64,000 nt of DNA from positions 1-64,000 of the forward strand of contig JAOPUZ010000069.1 in NCBI GenBank assembly GCA_025966315.1, in the 5' to 3' direction. The notes beneath the pieces were generated by a model. It was given only the letters and a program-made list of their open reading frames with translations. It did no database searches and was not told the origin of the DNA. Below, piece by piece: positions 25,631 through 33,494 of this stretch. Every line of letters starts with the position of its first letter. The stretch's first letter is position 1. Made by a program: the position numbers and the translations under genes. The stretch comes from Frankiales bacterium (lineage in GTDB: Bacteria > Actinomycetota > Actinomycetes > Mycobacteriales > Jatrophihabitantaceae).

Positions 25631-26572
25631 TTACGCCTGCCCGATGGGCGCCTCGGCGCTGAGCGACCGGTCCTCGAGCCGGCCGGTCACCAGGGTCCGC
25701 CCGTCGCGCGACCCCTGCAGTTCGAAGAATCGACTCGACGGACGCAGCGCGGGGCGCGTTTCGATCAGCCGCACATCGCCGGGCAACGGCACCGGTTTGC
25801 GGAATTCGCATTCGACGACGAACTGGTCGGGCAGCCGCCCTTCGAAGCAGCTGAGCAGGCGCGCCTGAAGCCACATTCCGTGGGCGATCGCCCGCCGGAA
25901 TCCGAACAGCCGCGCCGACATCGCGCTGAGGTGGATGGGATTGCGATCGCCGGACACCGCCGCGTACCGGCGGCCGACGTCGGCCGGCACCTGAAACCGG
26001 ATTCCAACGCCGTGGCGCTCCTGCGGCGAGTTAGGCGGGTCCTGCGGGGAGTTAGGCGGCTCCTGCGGAAAGTTACGGCGTTCTTCGCGCCGGCCGCGGC
26101 ACAGGTAGGTGCTGGTTTCGGTCCAGACCAAAGCGTCGTCCAGCCGGGCCTCGGTGATGATGTCGACCTGCTGGCCCGACCGGTGCGGACGAAGGTTGGC
26201 TGCGTGGACGGCCAGCCTTGGCCGATCGGCCAGGGTCAGCTGCCGATGCTGACTGGTGCGGTTGACCACGTGCACCAGACCCAGCAGCGGAAACGGGAAG
26301 TCCGCCTGGGTCATGCGGGCCATGGCCAGCGGGAAACCGAGAACGTGCAGGTAACCCGGCGGCAGCACATCGCTGACCCGAGCCCCGCAGACCCTTTGGT
26401 AGGCAGCGAGTCGTGCCTGATCGATGGCCTGGGGTCCAGTGCGTAGCACCAGGTCGGGTGAGAGGGCCGCACGGCCGGATCGAACGCGGGCCAGCGGCAG
26501 GCTTCGCACGACACCCTTGGCCATTGACAGCGCAACCGACCGTGGCGCCGACTCGGGTTCCGGTTGGCTCAT
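25631..26572 (-). CDS. htdX: Double-hotdog (R)-3-hydroxyacyl dehydratase, HtdX-like
   Basis: The protein has 313 residues from the ATG 26572, whose ATGA overlaps the fabG4 stop. The N-terminal half is a MaoC-N-like hotdog. The C-terminal half holds the hydratase-2 motif region YAAVSGDRNPIHLSAMSARL, with the catalytic Asp and His, and FGFRRAIAHGMWLQARLLSC. It dehydrates (R)-3-hydroxyacyl thioesters to trans-2-enoyl forms. Together with FabG4 (reductase) and FadA2 (thiolase) it matches the mycobacterial Rv0241c-Rv0242c-Rv0243 set, though there fadA2 is divergent. An unusual Pro/Asn/Gln linker of three 7-residue repeats joins the halves (about residues 165-190). Confidence 0.88.
   Translation of the reverse strand: MSQPEPESAPRSVALSMAKGVVRSLPLARVRSGRAALSPDLVLRTGPQAIDQARLAAYQRVCGARVSDVLPPGYLHVLGFPLAMARMTQADFPFPLLGLVHVVNRTSQHRQLTLADRPRLAVHAANLRPHRSGQQVDIITEARLDDALVWTETSTYLCRGRREERRNFPQEPPNSPQDPPNSPQERHGVGIRFQVPADVGRRYAAVSGDRNPIHLSAMSARLFGFRRAIAHGMWLQARLLSCFEGRLPDQFVVECEFRKPVPLPGDVRLIETRPALRPSSRFFELQGSRDGRTLVTGRLEDRSLSAEAPIGQA
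26018..26080. repeat. Three 21-bp repeats encoding the HtdX linker
   Basis: Units start at 26018, 26039 and 26060, each beginning with (C/G)TCCTGCGG. They encode NSPQEPP-like heptapeptides between the two hotdog domains, in frame. Confidence 0.85.
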
Positions 26573-27951
26573 GCGCCCAGCCAGTTCTGGCCGCATACCC
26601 GGACCGTCTGGCCGCTGATGCCGGCCGAACCGGGCCACGCCAGCCAGCCGACCGTCTCGGCTACGTCGACCGGCAGCCCAGCCTGTTGCAGGCTGTTGAT
26701 CCGGCGAGCGACTTCCCTGGAGGCCAACGGCATCCGGTGCGTCATCGCGGTGTCGATGAAGCCAGGAGCAACCGCGTTAATCGTGATACCTCGTCCGTGG
26801 AAAGGCGGCGCCATGGATCGGACCATGCCGATGATGCCCGCCTTCGAGGCGCCGTAATTGGTTTGACCGCGGTTACCCGCTAGCCCCGTGGTCGACGCCA
26901 GGCAGATGATTCGGCCGCCCGGCCGCAGCCCATCCGTCCGCAGCAACTCGGCGTTGAACTGCACTTGCGACTGCAGGTTCACCGCCAGCACCGGATCCCA
27001 GGACTCGGCTTTCATGTTGGCCATCAGCTTGTCCCGAGTGATGCCAGCGTTGTGCACGACGACGTCCAGACCGCCGAACCGCTCGCCGGCGTATCTGATC
27101 AGCGTGCCGGCCGCCGACTCATCGGTGACGTCCAGCTGCAGGGCGGTGCCGTTGATCCGGTTCGCTACCTTCGCCAGGGCTTCGCCGGCCGCCGGCAGAT
27201 CAGCCGCGATCACCTTTGCTCCGTCCCGGGCCAGTACCTCGGCGATGGCGGCGCCGATGCCGCGGGCCGCGCCGGTGACCACGGCGACCCGGCCAATCAA
27301 CGGAGTGGCCCAGTCTGCCGGCGCATCGACAGCAACCGCAGCAACGCGCAGGGTCTGACCGTCCACATAAGCCGCCCGGCCGGACAACAGGAAGCGCGCT
27401 AGCGATTGCAGTGCGTCCGAGCTGGGCGTCCCCGCGAGCGACACCAGGTTGGCTGTGGCGCCGGCCCGTAGTTCCTTGCCGAGTGATCGGACGATGCCGT
27501 CCAGCGCTTGCCGGGCGGCATCCCACCCATGGTCCGTCCCGTCGGGTTCGCGTCCGATGATCAGTACCCGCCCGCTGCTGCTCAGCCGTCGGAGTGAGCC
27601 GGCCAGAAACTCCCGGATCGCGGCCAGCCCGGCCACGCCGTCCAACTCGCTGGCGTCATAGACGAGCGCGCCCAGTCGATCGGCCGATGGCGGGTGTTCG
27701 CCGCGCGCACCAGCGGCCTCGCCGGTGACCACCTCGGCACCGGCCGCGGTGAGGGCCTGCGCGAGGCCGGTCAACCCGTTGCCGCCGAGCAGCAGCGGGC
27801 CGGGAAGGAGGGCATCGCCTGCACGGAACCGCCGCAACAGCGCCGGTCGGGGCAGACCGATCCGAGCGGAAACGGTCCGTCCGATCGAGGTGTTCATCAG
27901 GTCGCGGTACTTGTCCGGCGCGCCGCGGCTGGTGCGCTCGCCGTTGCTCAT
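26569..27951 (-). CDS. fabG4: 3-oxoacyl-ACP/CoA reductase, high-molecular-weight FabG4 type
   Basis: The 460-residue short-chain dehydrogenase has an extra N-terminal flavodoxin-like domain (about 1-210), the hallmark of HMW FabG. The C-terminal Rossmann domain has VAVVTGAARGIGAAIAEVLA, the HNAG motif in VVVHNAGITRDKL, catalytic Ser in IICLASTTGLAGN and the YGASKAG Tyr-Lys pair. It reduces 3-oxoacyl thioesters, with NADH in mycobacterial FabG4. Its ATG overlaps the fadA2 stop (ATGA) and its stop overlaps htdX (ATGA), so the three are translationally coupled. Roles in fatty-acid elongation or beta-oxidation reversal are inferred from the family. Confidence 0.9.
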   Translation of the reverse strand: MSNGERTSRGAPDKYRDLMNTSIGRTVSARIGLPRPALLRRFRAGDALLPGPLLLGGNGLTGLAQALTAAGAEVVTGEAAGARGEHPPSADRLGALVYDASELDGVAGLAAIREFLAGSLRRLSSSGRVLIIGREPDGTDHGWDAARQALDGIVRSLGKELRAGATANLVSLAGTPSSDALQSLARFLLSGRAAYVDGQTLRVAAVAVDAPADWATPLIGRVAVVTGAARGIGAAIAEVLARDGAKVIAADLPAAGEALAKVANRINGTALQLDVTDESAAGTLIRYAGERFGGLDVVVHNAGITRDKLMANMKAESWDPVLAVNLQSQVQFNAELLRTDGLRPGGRIICLASTTGLAGNRGQTNYGASKAGIIGMVRSMAPPFHGRGITINAVAPGFIDTAMTHRMPLASREVARRINSLQQAGLPVDVAETVGWLAWPGSAGISGQTVRVCGQNWLGA

Positions 27952-29237
27952 GCCGCCTCGATGATCGCCACGACGCCCTGGCCGCCGGCCGCACAGATCG
28001 AGATCAGTCCGCGGCCGGACCCCTTGTCGTGAAGCAGCTTGGCGAGCGTGGCGACGATCCGAGCCCCAGTAGCCGCGAAGGGATGCCCGGTCGCCAGCGA
28101 CGAGCCGGTGACATTGAGACGGGACCGATCGATGCCCCCGAGTGGTGCCGCCAAGCCGAGACGATCACGACTGAAGTCAGGGTCCTGCCAGGCGGCCAAC
28201 GTGGCGAGGACCGTGGCCGCGAACGCTTCGTGGATTTCGTAGAAGTCGAAATCCTGAAGCGTCAGTCCATTGCGAGCCAGCAACCTGGGCACCGCGTAGA
28301 CCGGTGCCATCAGTAAGCCATCCGCCTTCCGATCGCCATGCACGTAGTCAACCGCCGCCGTCTCGGCATCGACGAAACGGGCCAGTATCGGCAGCCGGCG
28401 CTCGGCCGCCCACTCTCGCGTACCGAGCAACACGGCCGCGGCGCCATCGGTCAGGGGCGTCGAATTACCCGCCGTCATGGTCGGCTCGCTCTCGCCACGG
28501 CCGTAGACCGGCTTGAGTTCGGCCAGTCTCTCGACTGTGGAATCCGGCCGGAGGTTGTTGTCCCGCGTGAGGCCCAGGAACGGCGTCACCAGATCGTCGA
28601 AGAATCCTCGTTCGTAGGCGGCAGCGAGATTCTGGTGGCTGGCCGCCGCAAGCTCATCCTGCTGCTGGCGGGTGATGGCCCACTCCCGGGTCGTGACGGC
28701 TTGGTGCTCGCCCATGGACAAGCCGGTGCGAAGCTCGGAGTTCGACGGTGTGGCCGGTGCGAGATAGGACGGTCGGATCGACGCCAACGCCTTGAGACGG
28801 GCCGGTAGGTTCCGAGCCCGGTTGGCGGCAAGCAAGGCGGTACGCAGCCCCTCGCTGACCGCGATCGGCGCGTCCGAGACGGTGTCGACACCTGCGGCAA
28901 TGCCCGAGTCGGCTTGACCGACGGCGATCTTGTTCGCCACCAGGATCACCGATTCCAGGCTGGTGCCACAGGCCTGCTGGATGTCGTAGGCGGGCGTCGT
29001 CGGCGCCAGCGCGGAGCCCAGTACCGACTCTCGGGTCAGGTTGAAGTCCTGCGAATGTTTGAGCACGGCGCCGGCCACCACCTCACCCAGTCGTTCGCCC
29101 TGCAATCCGAAACGGGCAACCAGCCCGTCCAGCGTGGCGGTGAGCATGTCCTGATTCGAGGCCAGCGCGTAGCGGCCGTTGGCGCGCGCGAACGGAATAC
29201 GATTGCCACCGATGACGACGGCTTCGCGAGTCGGCAT
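27948..29237 (-). CDS. fadA2: Acetyl-CoA C-acyltransferase, FadA2-like thiolase
   Basis: The 429-residue thiolase carries the nucleophilic Cys90 in YDIQQACGTSLESVI, the His of YEIHEAFAA, GHPFAATGARIVATL and the second Cys in ISICAAGGQGVVAI, all catalytic signatures. It cleaves 3-ketoacyl-CoA, or condenses two acyl-CoAs. It begins three bases after the stop of the S53 peptidase and overlaps fabG4 by four bases, so at least three enzymes of the same acyl cycle are made together. The start PTREAVVIGGNRIPFARANG is typical of the subgroup. Confidence 0.92.
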   Translation of the reverse strand: MPTREAVVIGGNRIPFARANGRYALASNQDMLTATLDGLVARFGLQGERLGEVVAGAVLKHSQDFNLTRESVLGSALAPTTPAYDIQQACGTSLESVILVANKIAVGQADSGIAAGVDTVSDAPIAVSEGLRTALLAANRARNLPARLKALASIRPSYLAPATPSNSELRTGLSMGEHQAVTTREWAITRQQQDELAAASHQNLAAAYERGFFDDLVTPFLGLTRDNNLRPDSTVERLAELKPVYGRGESEPTMTAGNSTPLTDGAAAVLLGTREWAAERRLPILARFVDAETAAVDYVHGDRKADGLLMAPVYAVPRLLARNGLTLQDFDFYEIHEAFAATVLATLAAWQDPDFSRDRLGLAAPLGGIDRSRLNVTGSSLATGHPFAATGARIVATLAKLLHDKGSGRGLISICAAGGQGVVAIIEAA

Positions 29238-29240
29238 CGT

Positions 29241-30839
29241 TCAGCGCTGCAGCTCGGCCAGCAGGTCCGTACCGATCGGCACGCCCAGACCAGTGCACGC
29301 GTCCCAGCCAGGGCGAGCCTCGAAGGCTCCGTTGTTGCCTTGGGTGATGTCGCGGAAACCGGTCACCGAACCAGTGCTCGACAACCCGGCGTACAGCTTC
29401 GGCTGAAGCAGGCCAAGCTTTGTGCCCAGCCCTTGGGCGAGCCGGCACACCAACCCCGCCCAGAGCGGTGCCACCGCGCTGGTGCCGCCGATCACGGTTG
29501 CCTGCCCGTCGACCAGCACCTGGTAGCCCGTGCGTGGATCGGCATCGGCTGCGACATCAGGTACGCCTCGTCCGGTGCCCGAGGCGGGCGTCGGCGCCGG
29601 AACGCCCGCTGATTGTTGCCAATCCGGCAGCGGAAAGGCCGTACTCACACCGCCGCCGGTGGCACCGCCGCCCGAGGACGAGGCCGAGGTGTTGTTGTTC
29701 CACACGGTCTCAGAACTGACCGAACCGGAGCTCGGATCAGCGTGCAGGCTGGTACCGCCGCAGGCCAGAACATGTGGGCTGGAAGCGGGAAAGTCCACGT
29801 GCGACGCCTGGTCGGTGGCCCGATCCGTACTGCCGTCATCGCCAGCCGCGACGGTAACCGTGACACCGAGCAGAGACGCGTCGGCGAAGGCCTGATCCAT
29901 CGCGGTCCGCGCCTGCTCCGTCCATTGGTCTTCGCTCTGCCCCCAGCTGATGGACATCGCCGTCGGCGTCGGACTGGCGTGGGCGGCGGTGCTCACCGCG
30001 TCCAGGAAGCCGTCATCGGTGTTGGGCGCGAAGTAGACGACCAGATCCGCGGCCGGCGCAATGCCGCCGGCCACCTCGATGTCGAGTAGTACCTCACCGT
30101 CGGCACCGGATGGGTCCTGGCCGGGCTGATTTTCGGCGCCGTCCACCCCGACCGCGCGAACCGAAGGCGTCGCCAGACCGAGCCCCCCGAAGTAGGCGTC
30201 CAGGTCGGCTGGTCCGAACCCGCCCCCCAACTCGATGATTGCCAGCGTTTGCCCCGATCCGTCGGTGCCTTCGGGCATCTCGTAAACGCGGGCCAGGTCG
30301 AGCGGCGTGTAGCTCGTGGTCACCGCATTGGCCTGCGCGATGAGATACCGGGAGCGAGCCTGCGGACGATTGTCCAGCCCCAGCACCGCAACCACTACCG
30401 GTTCAAGATCCACCGGCAGCTGCAACGACCCCGAGCGATGACGAACTTCGACGTCGCCGCGGCCGACCACCGGCACCGTCCGCAGATCGAGTTGAGTGCC
30501 GAAGAACTTGTTCAGCCGGTCGACCGGAGCCGAGATCCGCATCCGTCGTGAGGCCGGATCAACAGAGAGAACATCGATTCCCGCGGCGGACAGCCCGTCC
30601 TGCACGCGCTGAACGTCGGCCGGATCAGCGCCGAACCGTTCCTCGAGTTCGGCGGCGGACAACGGTGCGCCGCTGAGGTCGGCCGGAGTGGGCTCTGCGC
30701 GTCTGCGTAAGACCAAAGTGGCTTCGACGCGGGCCTGTGGGTCGAGGGGCCGGGTGGTACCGCGGCTGTCCAACTCGGCGCGGTAGCTGCCTGGCTGCTC
30801 GGTGGTGGCGGGGGTGTCATCAGGGGTTGATTCGCTCAT
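29241..30839 (-). CDS. S53-family (sedolisin/kumamolisin) peptidase
   Basis: The serine-carboxyl peptidase has 532 residues from the ATG 30839; the longer ORF upstream is not protein-like. A pro-kumamolisin domain (about 40-160, ending in DNRPQARSRY) precedes the catalytic domain. The Glu/Asp pair is in GEVLLDIEVAGGI, the oxyanion Asp is in the following beta segment, and the nucleophile Ser is in IGGTSAVAPLWAG. C-terminal Asp-rich residues should bind calcium. These enzymes self-process and work at acid pH. No signal peptide is visible, as in many bacterial members. It lies just upstream of fadA2, which may be chance or read-through. Confidence 0.9.
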   Translation of the reverse strand: MSESTPDDTPATTEQPGSYRAELDSRGTTRPLDPQARVEATLVLRRRAEPTPADLSGAPLSAAELEERFGADPADVQRVQDGLSAAGIDVLSVDPASRRMRISAPVDRLNKFFGTQLDLRTVPVVGRGDVEVRHRSGSLQLPVDLEPVVVAVLGLDNRPQARSRYLIAQANAVTTSYTPLDLARVYEMPEGTDGSGQTLAIIELGGGFGPADLDAYFGGLGLATPSVRAVGVDGAENQPGQDPSGADGEVLLDIEVAGGIAPAADLVVYFAPNTDDGFLDAVSTAAHASPTPTAMSISWGQSEDQWTEQARTAMDQAFADASLLGVTVTVAAGDDGSTDRATDQASHVDFPASSPHVLACGGTSLHADPSSGSVSSETVWNNNTSASSSGGGATGGGVSTAFPLPDWQQSAGVPAPTPASGTGRGVPDVAADADPRTGYQVLVDGQATVIGGTSAVAPLWAGLVCRLAQGLGTKLGLLQPKLYAGLSSTGSVTGFRDITQGNNGAFEARPGWDACTGLGVPIGTDLLAELQR

Positions 30840-30873
30840 GTCTCGATGATGCCCCCGCCCACCGACAAAACTG

Positions 30874-31029
30874 TTACCAGTAGTGGCGGCGGCCGCCGAT
30901 TTCGCGGCCCAGGCCGCCGGCAATGGCCAGCACGGCACCGATGATGAGCACGATGATGCCCAGCGTCCACAGGATCGGCACGCTGAACACGAACCCGACG
31001 ATCAACAGCACGATGCCCAGAATTATCAC
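30874..31029 (-). CDS. Small hydrophobic two-helix protein (DUF6131-like)
   Basis: The predicted protein is 51 residues: MIILGIVLLIVGFVFSVPIL, a turn WTLG, a second helix IIVLIIGAVLAIAGGLG and a charged tail REIGGRRHYW. The GTG at 31029 has GGGAG eight bases upstream; a GTG three codons earlier has no spacing to that site. It matches a family of tiny actinobacterial membrane proteins of unknown function. It lies between the STAS gene and the S53 gene on the same strand. Confidence 0.75.
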   Translation of the reverse strand: MIILGIVLLIVGFVFSVPILWTLGIIVLIIGAVLAIAGGLGREIGGRRHYW

Positions 31030-31060
31030 AGTGATCACTCCCACTTTCGGTTGTCTGCTG

Positions 31061-31486
31061 CTAACGGTGGTGAAGCGCGAGCGGTGGTACCGGTTTCATG
31101 CCGAGCCCTTCGAGGGCGGCCGCGATCGGTGCACTGAGCGCGATCAAACGCACCTCCCTTCCACCGTGTTGGACCCGTTCCCGGGCCGCCGCGACGACCA
31201 GTTCCATTCCACGGTGGTCGACTCGCGAGACGCCGTCGAACGCGAGTTCGATGGCGCCCGGCAGCTGCCCCGGACCGGACAGAATGCCGCCGACCGCATC
31301 GGCGGAGGCAAGATCCAGCGATCCGGACAGACCCAGCTTCGCTCGCGAACCGTGGACTTCGAGAGTCAGCTGGTAGCCATGGGATTCCACGTCGGACGCC
31401 AGCGCGCCGTCCAGCCGCTCGAGCGCGTCTAAATCGGCGGCATCGAAAGCATCAGACGGATTCGGGAAGGGGCCTAGCGCGGTCAA
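31061..31486 (-). CDS. STAS-domain protein (anti-sigma-factor-antagonist-like)
   Basis: The 141-residue protein starts at a TTG (31486) with GGAGG six bases upstream. The STAS fold is seen in YQLTLEVHGSRAKLGLSGSL, DLASADAVGGILSG and AIELAFDGVSRVDHRGMELV. The usual phosphorylatable Ser/Thr (in D-S-S/T-G) appears replaced: the segment reads SRVDHRGMELV, so phosphorylation control may be absent. Family members regulate sigma factors or act as sensors. No kinase partner is seen nearby. It starts a minus-strand run that continues with the tiny membrane protein. Confidence 0.65.
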   Translation of the reverse strand: MTALGPFPNPSDAFDAADLDALERLDGALASDVESHGYQLTLEVHGSRAKLGLSGSLDLASADAVGGILSGPGQLPGAIELAFDGVSRVDHRGMELVVAAARERVQHGGREVRLIALSAPIAAALEGLGMKPVPPLALHHR

Positions 31487-31858
31487 GAGAGCCTCCGGCG
31501 TGGGCCTGCTTGGAGCATCGTTGGAGCGTCCAAGCGGGCCCTCGAGCGGTACGGCTGCGTTCTAGCCGTCAGTCAAAGTACCGCAATTTGTGGGGGGAAG
31601 TACAGCGCCGCGTACAGTTCGCTTTCCAAATAACGCTTCGCTGAGTAGGTTCGAGATACGGCTCAACCCGCAGCCCGTCTGATCGAGGCGCGCATATTGG
31701 TGCGCGACCGTCGTGAGGATCGTCTCGGATCTCTTCCGCGCATGCGGTTACCGATCATCGGGTTTCTCTGCCGTTATCGAACCGCCAGCGAGTGGCGGAT
31801 GGAATGGCGCCCGGCCGATGTCGATCTCACGGTGAACCTGACGAAGGAGTGAGCCATC
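31487..31858. promoter_or_regulatory. Divergent control region of the STAS gene and the dps operon
   Basis: 372 bases hold no ORF of interest. GTTGGAGCGTCCAAGC-like repeats flank 31510-31535 and a GGGGGGAAG run lies at 31591-31600. The region is somewhat AT-richer at 31570-31650. Promoters for both genes must lie here, but I could not fix -10/-35 or stress-sigma motifs with confidence. Confidence 0.4.
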
Positions 31859-32461
31859 GTGGCCGCAACTGCACGCCGTTCCACCGCCAAGGCGCCGACT
31901 AAGAGCGCGGTCACCACCGATCCGCCGTTCACGATTCCAGGCATGTCCCAGGGCGACGCCTCGATGCTGATCGAACTGCTGCAGGATCGGCTCAATGCAC
32001 TCAATGACCTCGCCCTGACGCTGAAGCACGTCCACTGGAACGTCGTCGGACCGAACTTCATCGCCGTGCACACCATGCTCGATCCGCAGGTCGACGCGGT
32101 CCGCCTGATGGTCGATGCGGTCGCGGAGCGAATTGCCACCATCGGCGGCAGCCCGGTGGGTACGCCCGGCGCCCTGGTCAAGCAGCGCAGCTGGGACGAC
32201 TATTCGATCGGTCGCGCGGACGCAATCGAGCACCTCAGCGCACTGGACGTCGTCTACGCCGGTGTCGTCGAGTCGCACCGCAAGGCGATTTCGGACACCG
32301 AAGAGCCGGACCCGGTCACGCAGGATCTGCTGATCGGACAGTCTGGCGCGCTGGAACAATTCCAGTGGTTCGTCCGTGCGCACATCGAACAATTGGGCGG
32401 CACACTGGCGAACAAGGGCGCCAACACCGAGATGGCGGCAGCGCGCAGAGTCAAGCGATGA
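31859..32461 (+). CDS. dps: Dps-family DNA-binding ferritin-like protein
   Basis: The 200-residue protein starts at GTG 31859, with GAAGGAGT upstream. The ferritin-like four-helix fold includes LKHVHWNVVGPNFIAVHTML, with the intersubunit ferroxidase ligands, and VDAVRLMVDAVAERIATIGG. A 35-residue basic N-terminal extension (ARRSTAKAPTKSA) is suited to DNA binding, as in mycobacterial and streptomycete Dps. It stores iron and shields DNA from oxidants. Its stop overlaps the next ORF (ATGA), so it heads an operon with glycosyltransferase, acyl-CoA dehydrogenase, deacetylase and methyltransferase genes, an unusual set of partners. Confidence 0.9.
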   Translation: MAATARRSTAKAPTKSAVTTDPPFTIPGMSQGDASMLIELLQDRLNALNDLALTLKHVHWNVVGPNFIAVHTMLDPQVDAVRLMVDAVAERIATIGGSPVGTPGALVKQRSWDDYSIGRADAIEHLSALDVVYAGVVESHRKAISDTEEPDPVTQDLLIGQSGALEQFQWFVRAHIEQLGGTLANKGANTEMAAARRVKR

Positions 32462-32724
32462 CGATCCCCCCGGTGCAACCGGGGCCCGCCGTCCCGCCGA
32501 TCGCACCGGAACCGGCCCCGCCCCCGCTGCCGCCGACGGAACCGCAACCGCCCGTTCCGCAACCGCCCACACCACAACCACCGTCGCCCGAGCCCGCGCC
32601 GCCACCGGAGCCGACGCCGACGAACCCGGATCCCGATCCACCGGCGCCGATACCGGATCCGCTACCGCCCGCACCGGCGCCCGACCCAGTGCCGCCAGCG
32701 CCTTCCGTGCGCGCCGGCGGATGA
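32458..32724 (+). CDS. Proline-rich small protein (about half Pro)
   Basis: The 88-residue ORF has 44 prolines, mostly in PxP and PEP/PDP patterns (for example PPTEPQPPVPQPPTPQPP), with acidic residues towards the end and no hydrophobic helix. It starts with an ATG overlapping the dps stop and ends in a TGA overlapping the glycosyltransferase ATG, so translation coupling at both ends supports it as a real gene. No signal peptide is visible. It should be extended (polyproline II). Function is unknown. The alternative is a translational bridge that is conserved only as a spacer. Confidence 0.55.
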   Translation: MTIPPVQPGPAVPPIAPEPAPPPLPPTEPQPPVPQPPTPQPPSPEPAPPPEPTPTNPDPDPPAPIPDPLPPAPAPDPVPPAPSVRAGG

Positions 32725-33494
32725 CGCTGGCGGCCAACGGTTCGATCGATCGGGTTGCCATCGTGGTGCCCGCCCACAACGAGGAAGTCCTGCTGGACGC
32801 GTGCCTCCAATCGTTGGATCGTGCCGCGGCTTCAGTGCCGGTGCCGGTGCATGTATGCATCGTGCTCGACAGCTGCACGGACGGTTCGATGGATGTTGTG
32901 GCGGCGTTCGCGCCCCGTTGGCTGGCCTCGATCGACGCGCTCGACGTGACCCACCGCAGCGTGGGCGCGTCACGAGCCGCGGGAGCTGATTTCGTGCTCG
33001 GGCGCTTCGCCGTGTCAGGATTGTGGCTGGCGAACACCGACGCGGATTCCGAGGTTCCCGTGAATTGGATCGGGCGGCAACTCCTTCATGCCGGCGACGG
33101 TGCCCAGGCCGTGGTCGGTACGGTCGTCGTCGAGGACTGGTCGATGCACAGCACCGAGGTACGCCGGACCTACCTGAGTCGATACCGGTTCACGCCTGGT
33201 CACCGCCATACCCACGGCGCAAACCTGTCCATGACAGCAGCCGCCTACGTACGCGCCGGCGGCTTCCGCGACCTGCGCACCAGCGAGGACGTTGCGCTGG
33301 TCGAATCCCTGCTCGCGGAAGGGCAATCGGTGGTGTGGGCCGCGGATGTGCCGGTCCTGACCAGCGCGCGCCGGATTGGCCGCGCGCCGCACGGATTCGC
33401 CGACCACCTGCTCAGCCTCGTTCCGGGCGATCGGTGCGCCGAGCGGATGACATTAGGAGACGCCCCGGCGACGCCCACCGAACGGGCTATCTGA
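32721..33494 (+). CDS. GT2-family glycosyltransferase (short)
   Basis: The GT-A fold enzyme has 257 residues. RVAIVVPAHNEEVLLDACLQ begins the domain. LDSCTDGSMDVV is the nucleotide-sugar segment, and NTDADSEVPVNWI gives the DxD metal site. HTHGANLSMTAAAYVRAGGF and the EDV motif in RTSEDVALVESL complete the acceptor side. It has no membrane helices and lacks the extra domain of processive NodC-type synthases. The ATG overlaps the upstream stop and the downstream gene overlaps its stop. I infer that it makes a glycoside that the deacetylase and methyltransferase later modify. Substrate is unknown. Confidence 0.85.
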   Translation: MTLAANGSIDRVAIVVPAHNEEVLLDACLQSLDRAAASVPVPVHVCIVLDSCTDGSMDVVAAFAPRWLASIDALDVTHRSVGASRAAGADFVLGRFAVSGLWLANTDADSEVPVNWIGRQLLHAGDGAQAVVGTVVVEDWSMHSTEVRRTYLSRYRFTPGHRHTHGANLSMTAAAYVRAGGFRDLRTSEDVALVESLLAEGQSVVWAADVPVLTSARRIGRAPHGFADHLLSLVPGDRCAERMTLGDAPATPTERAI

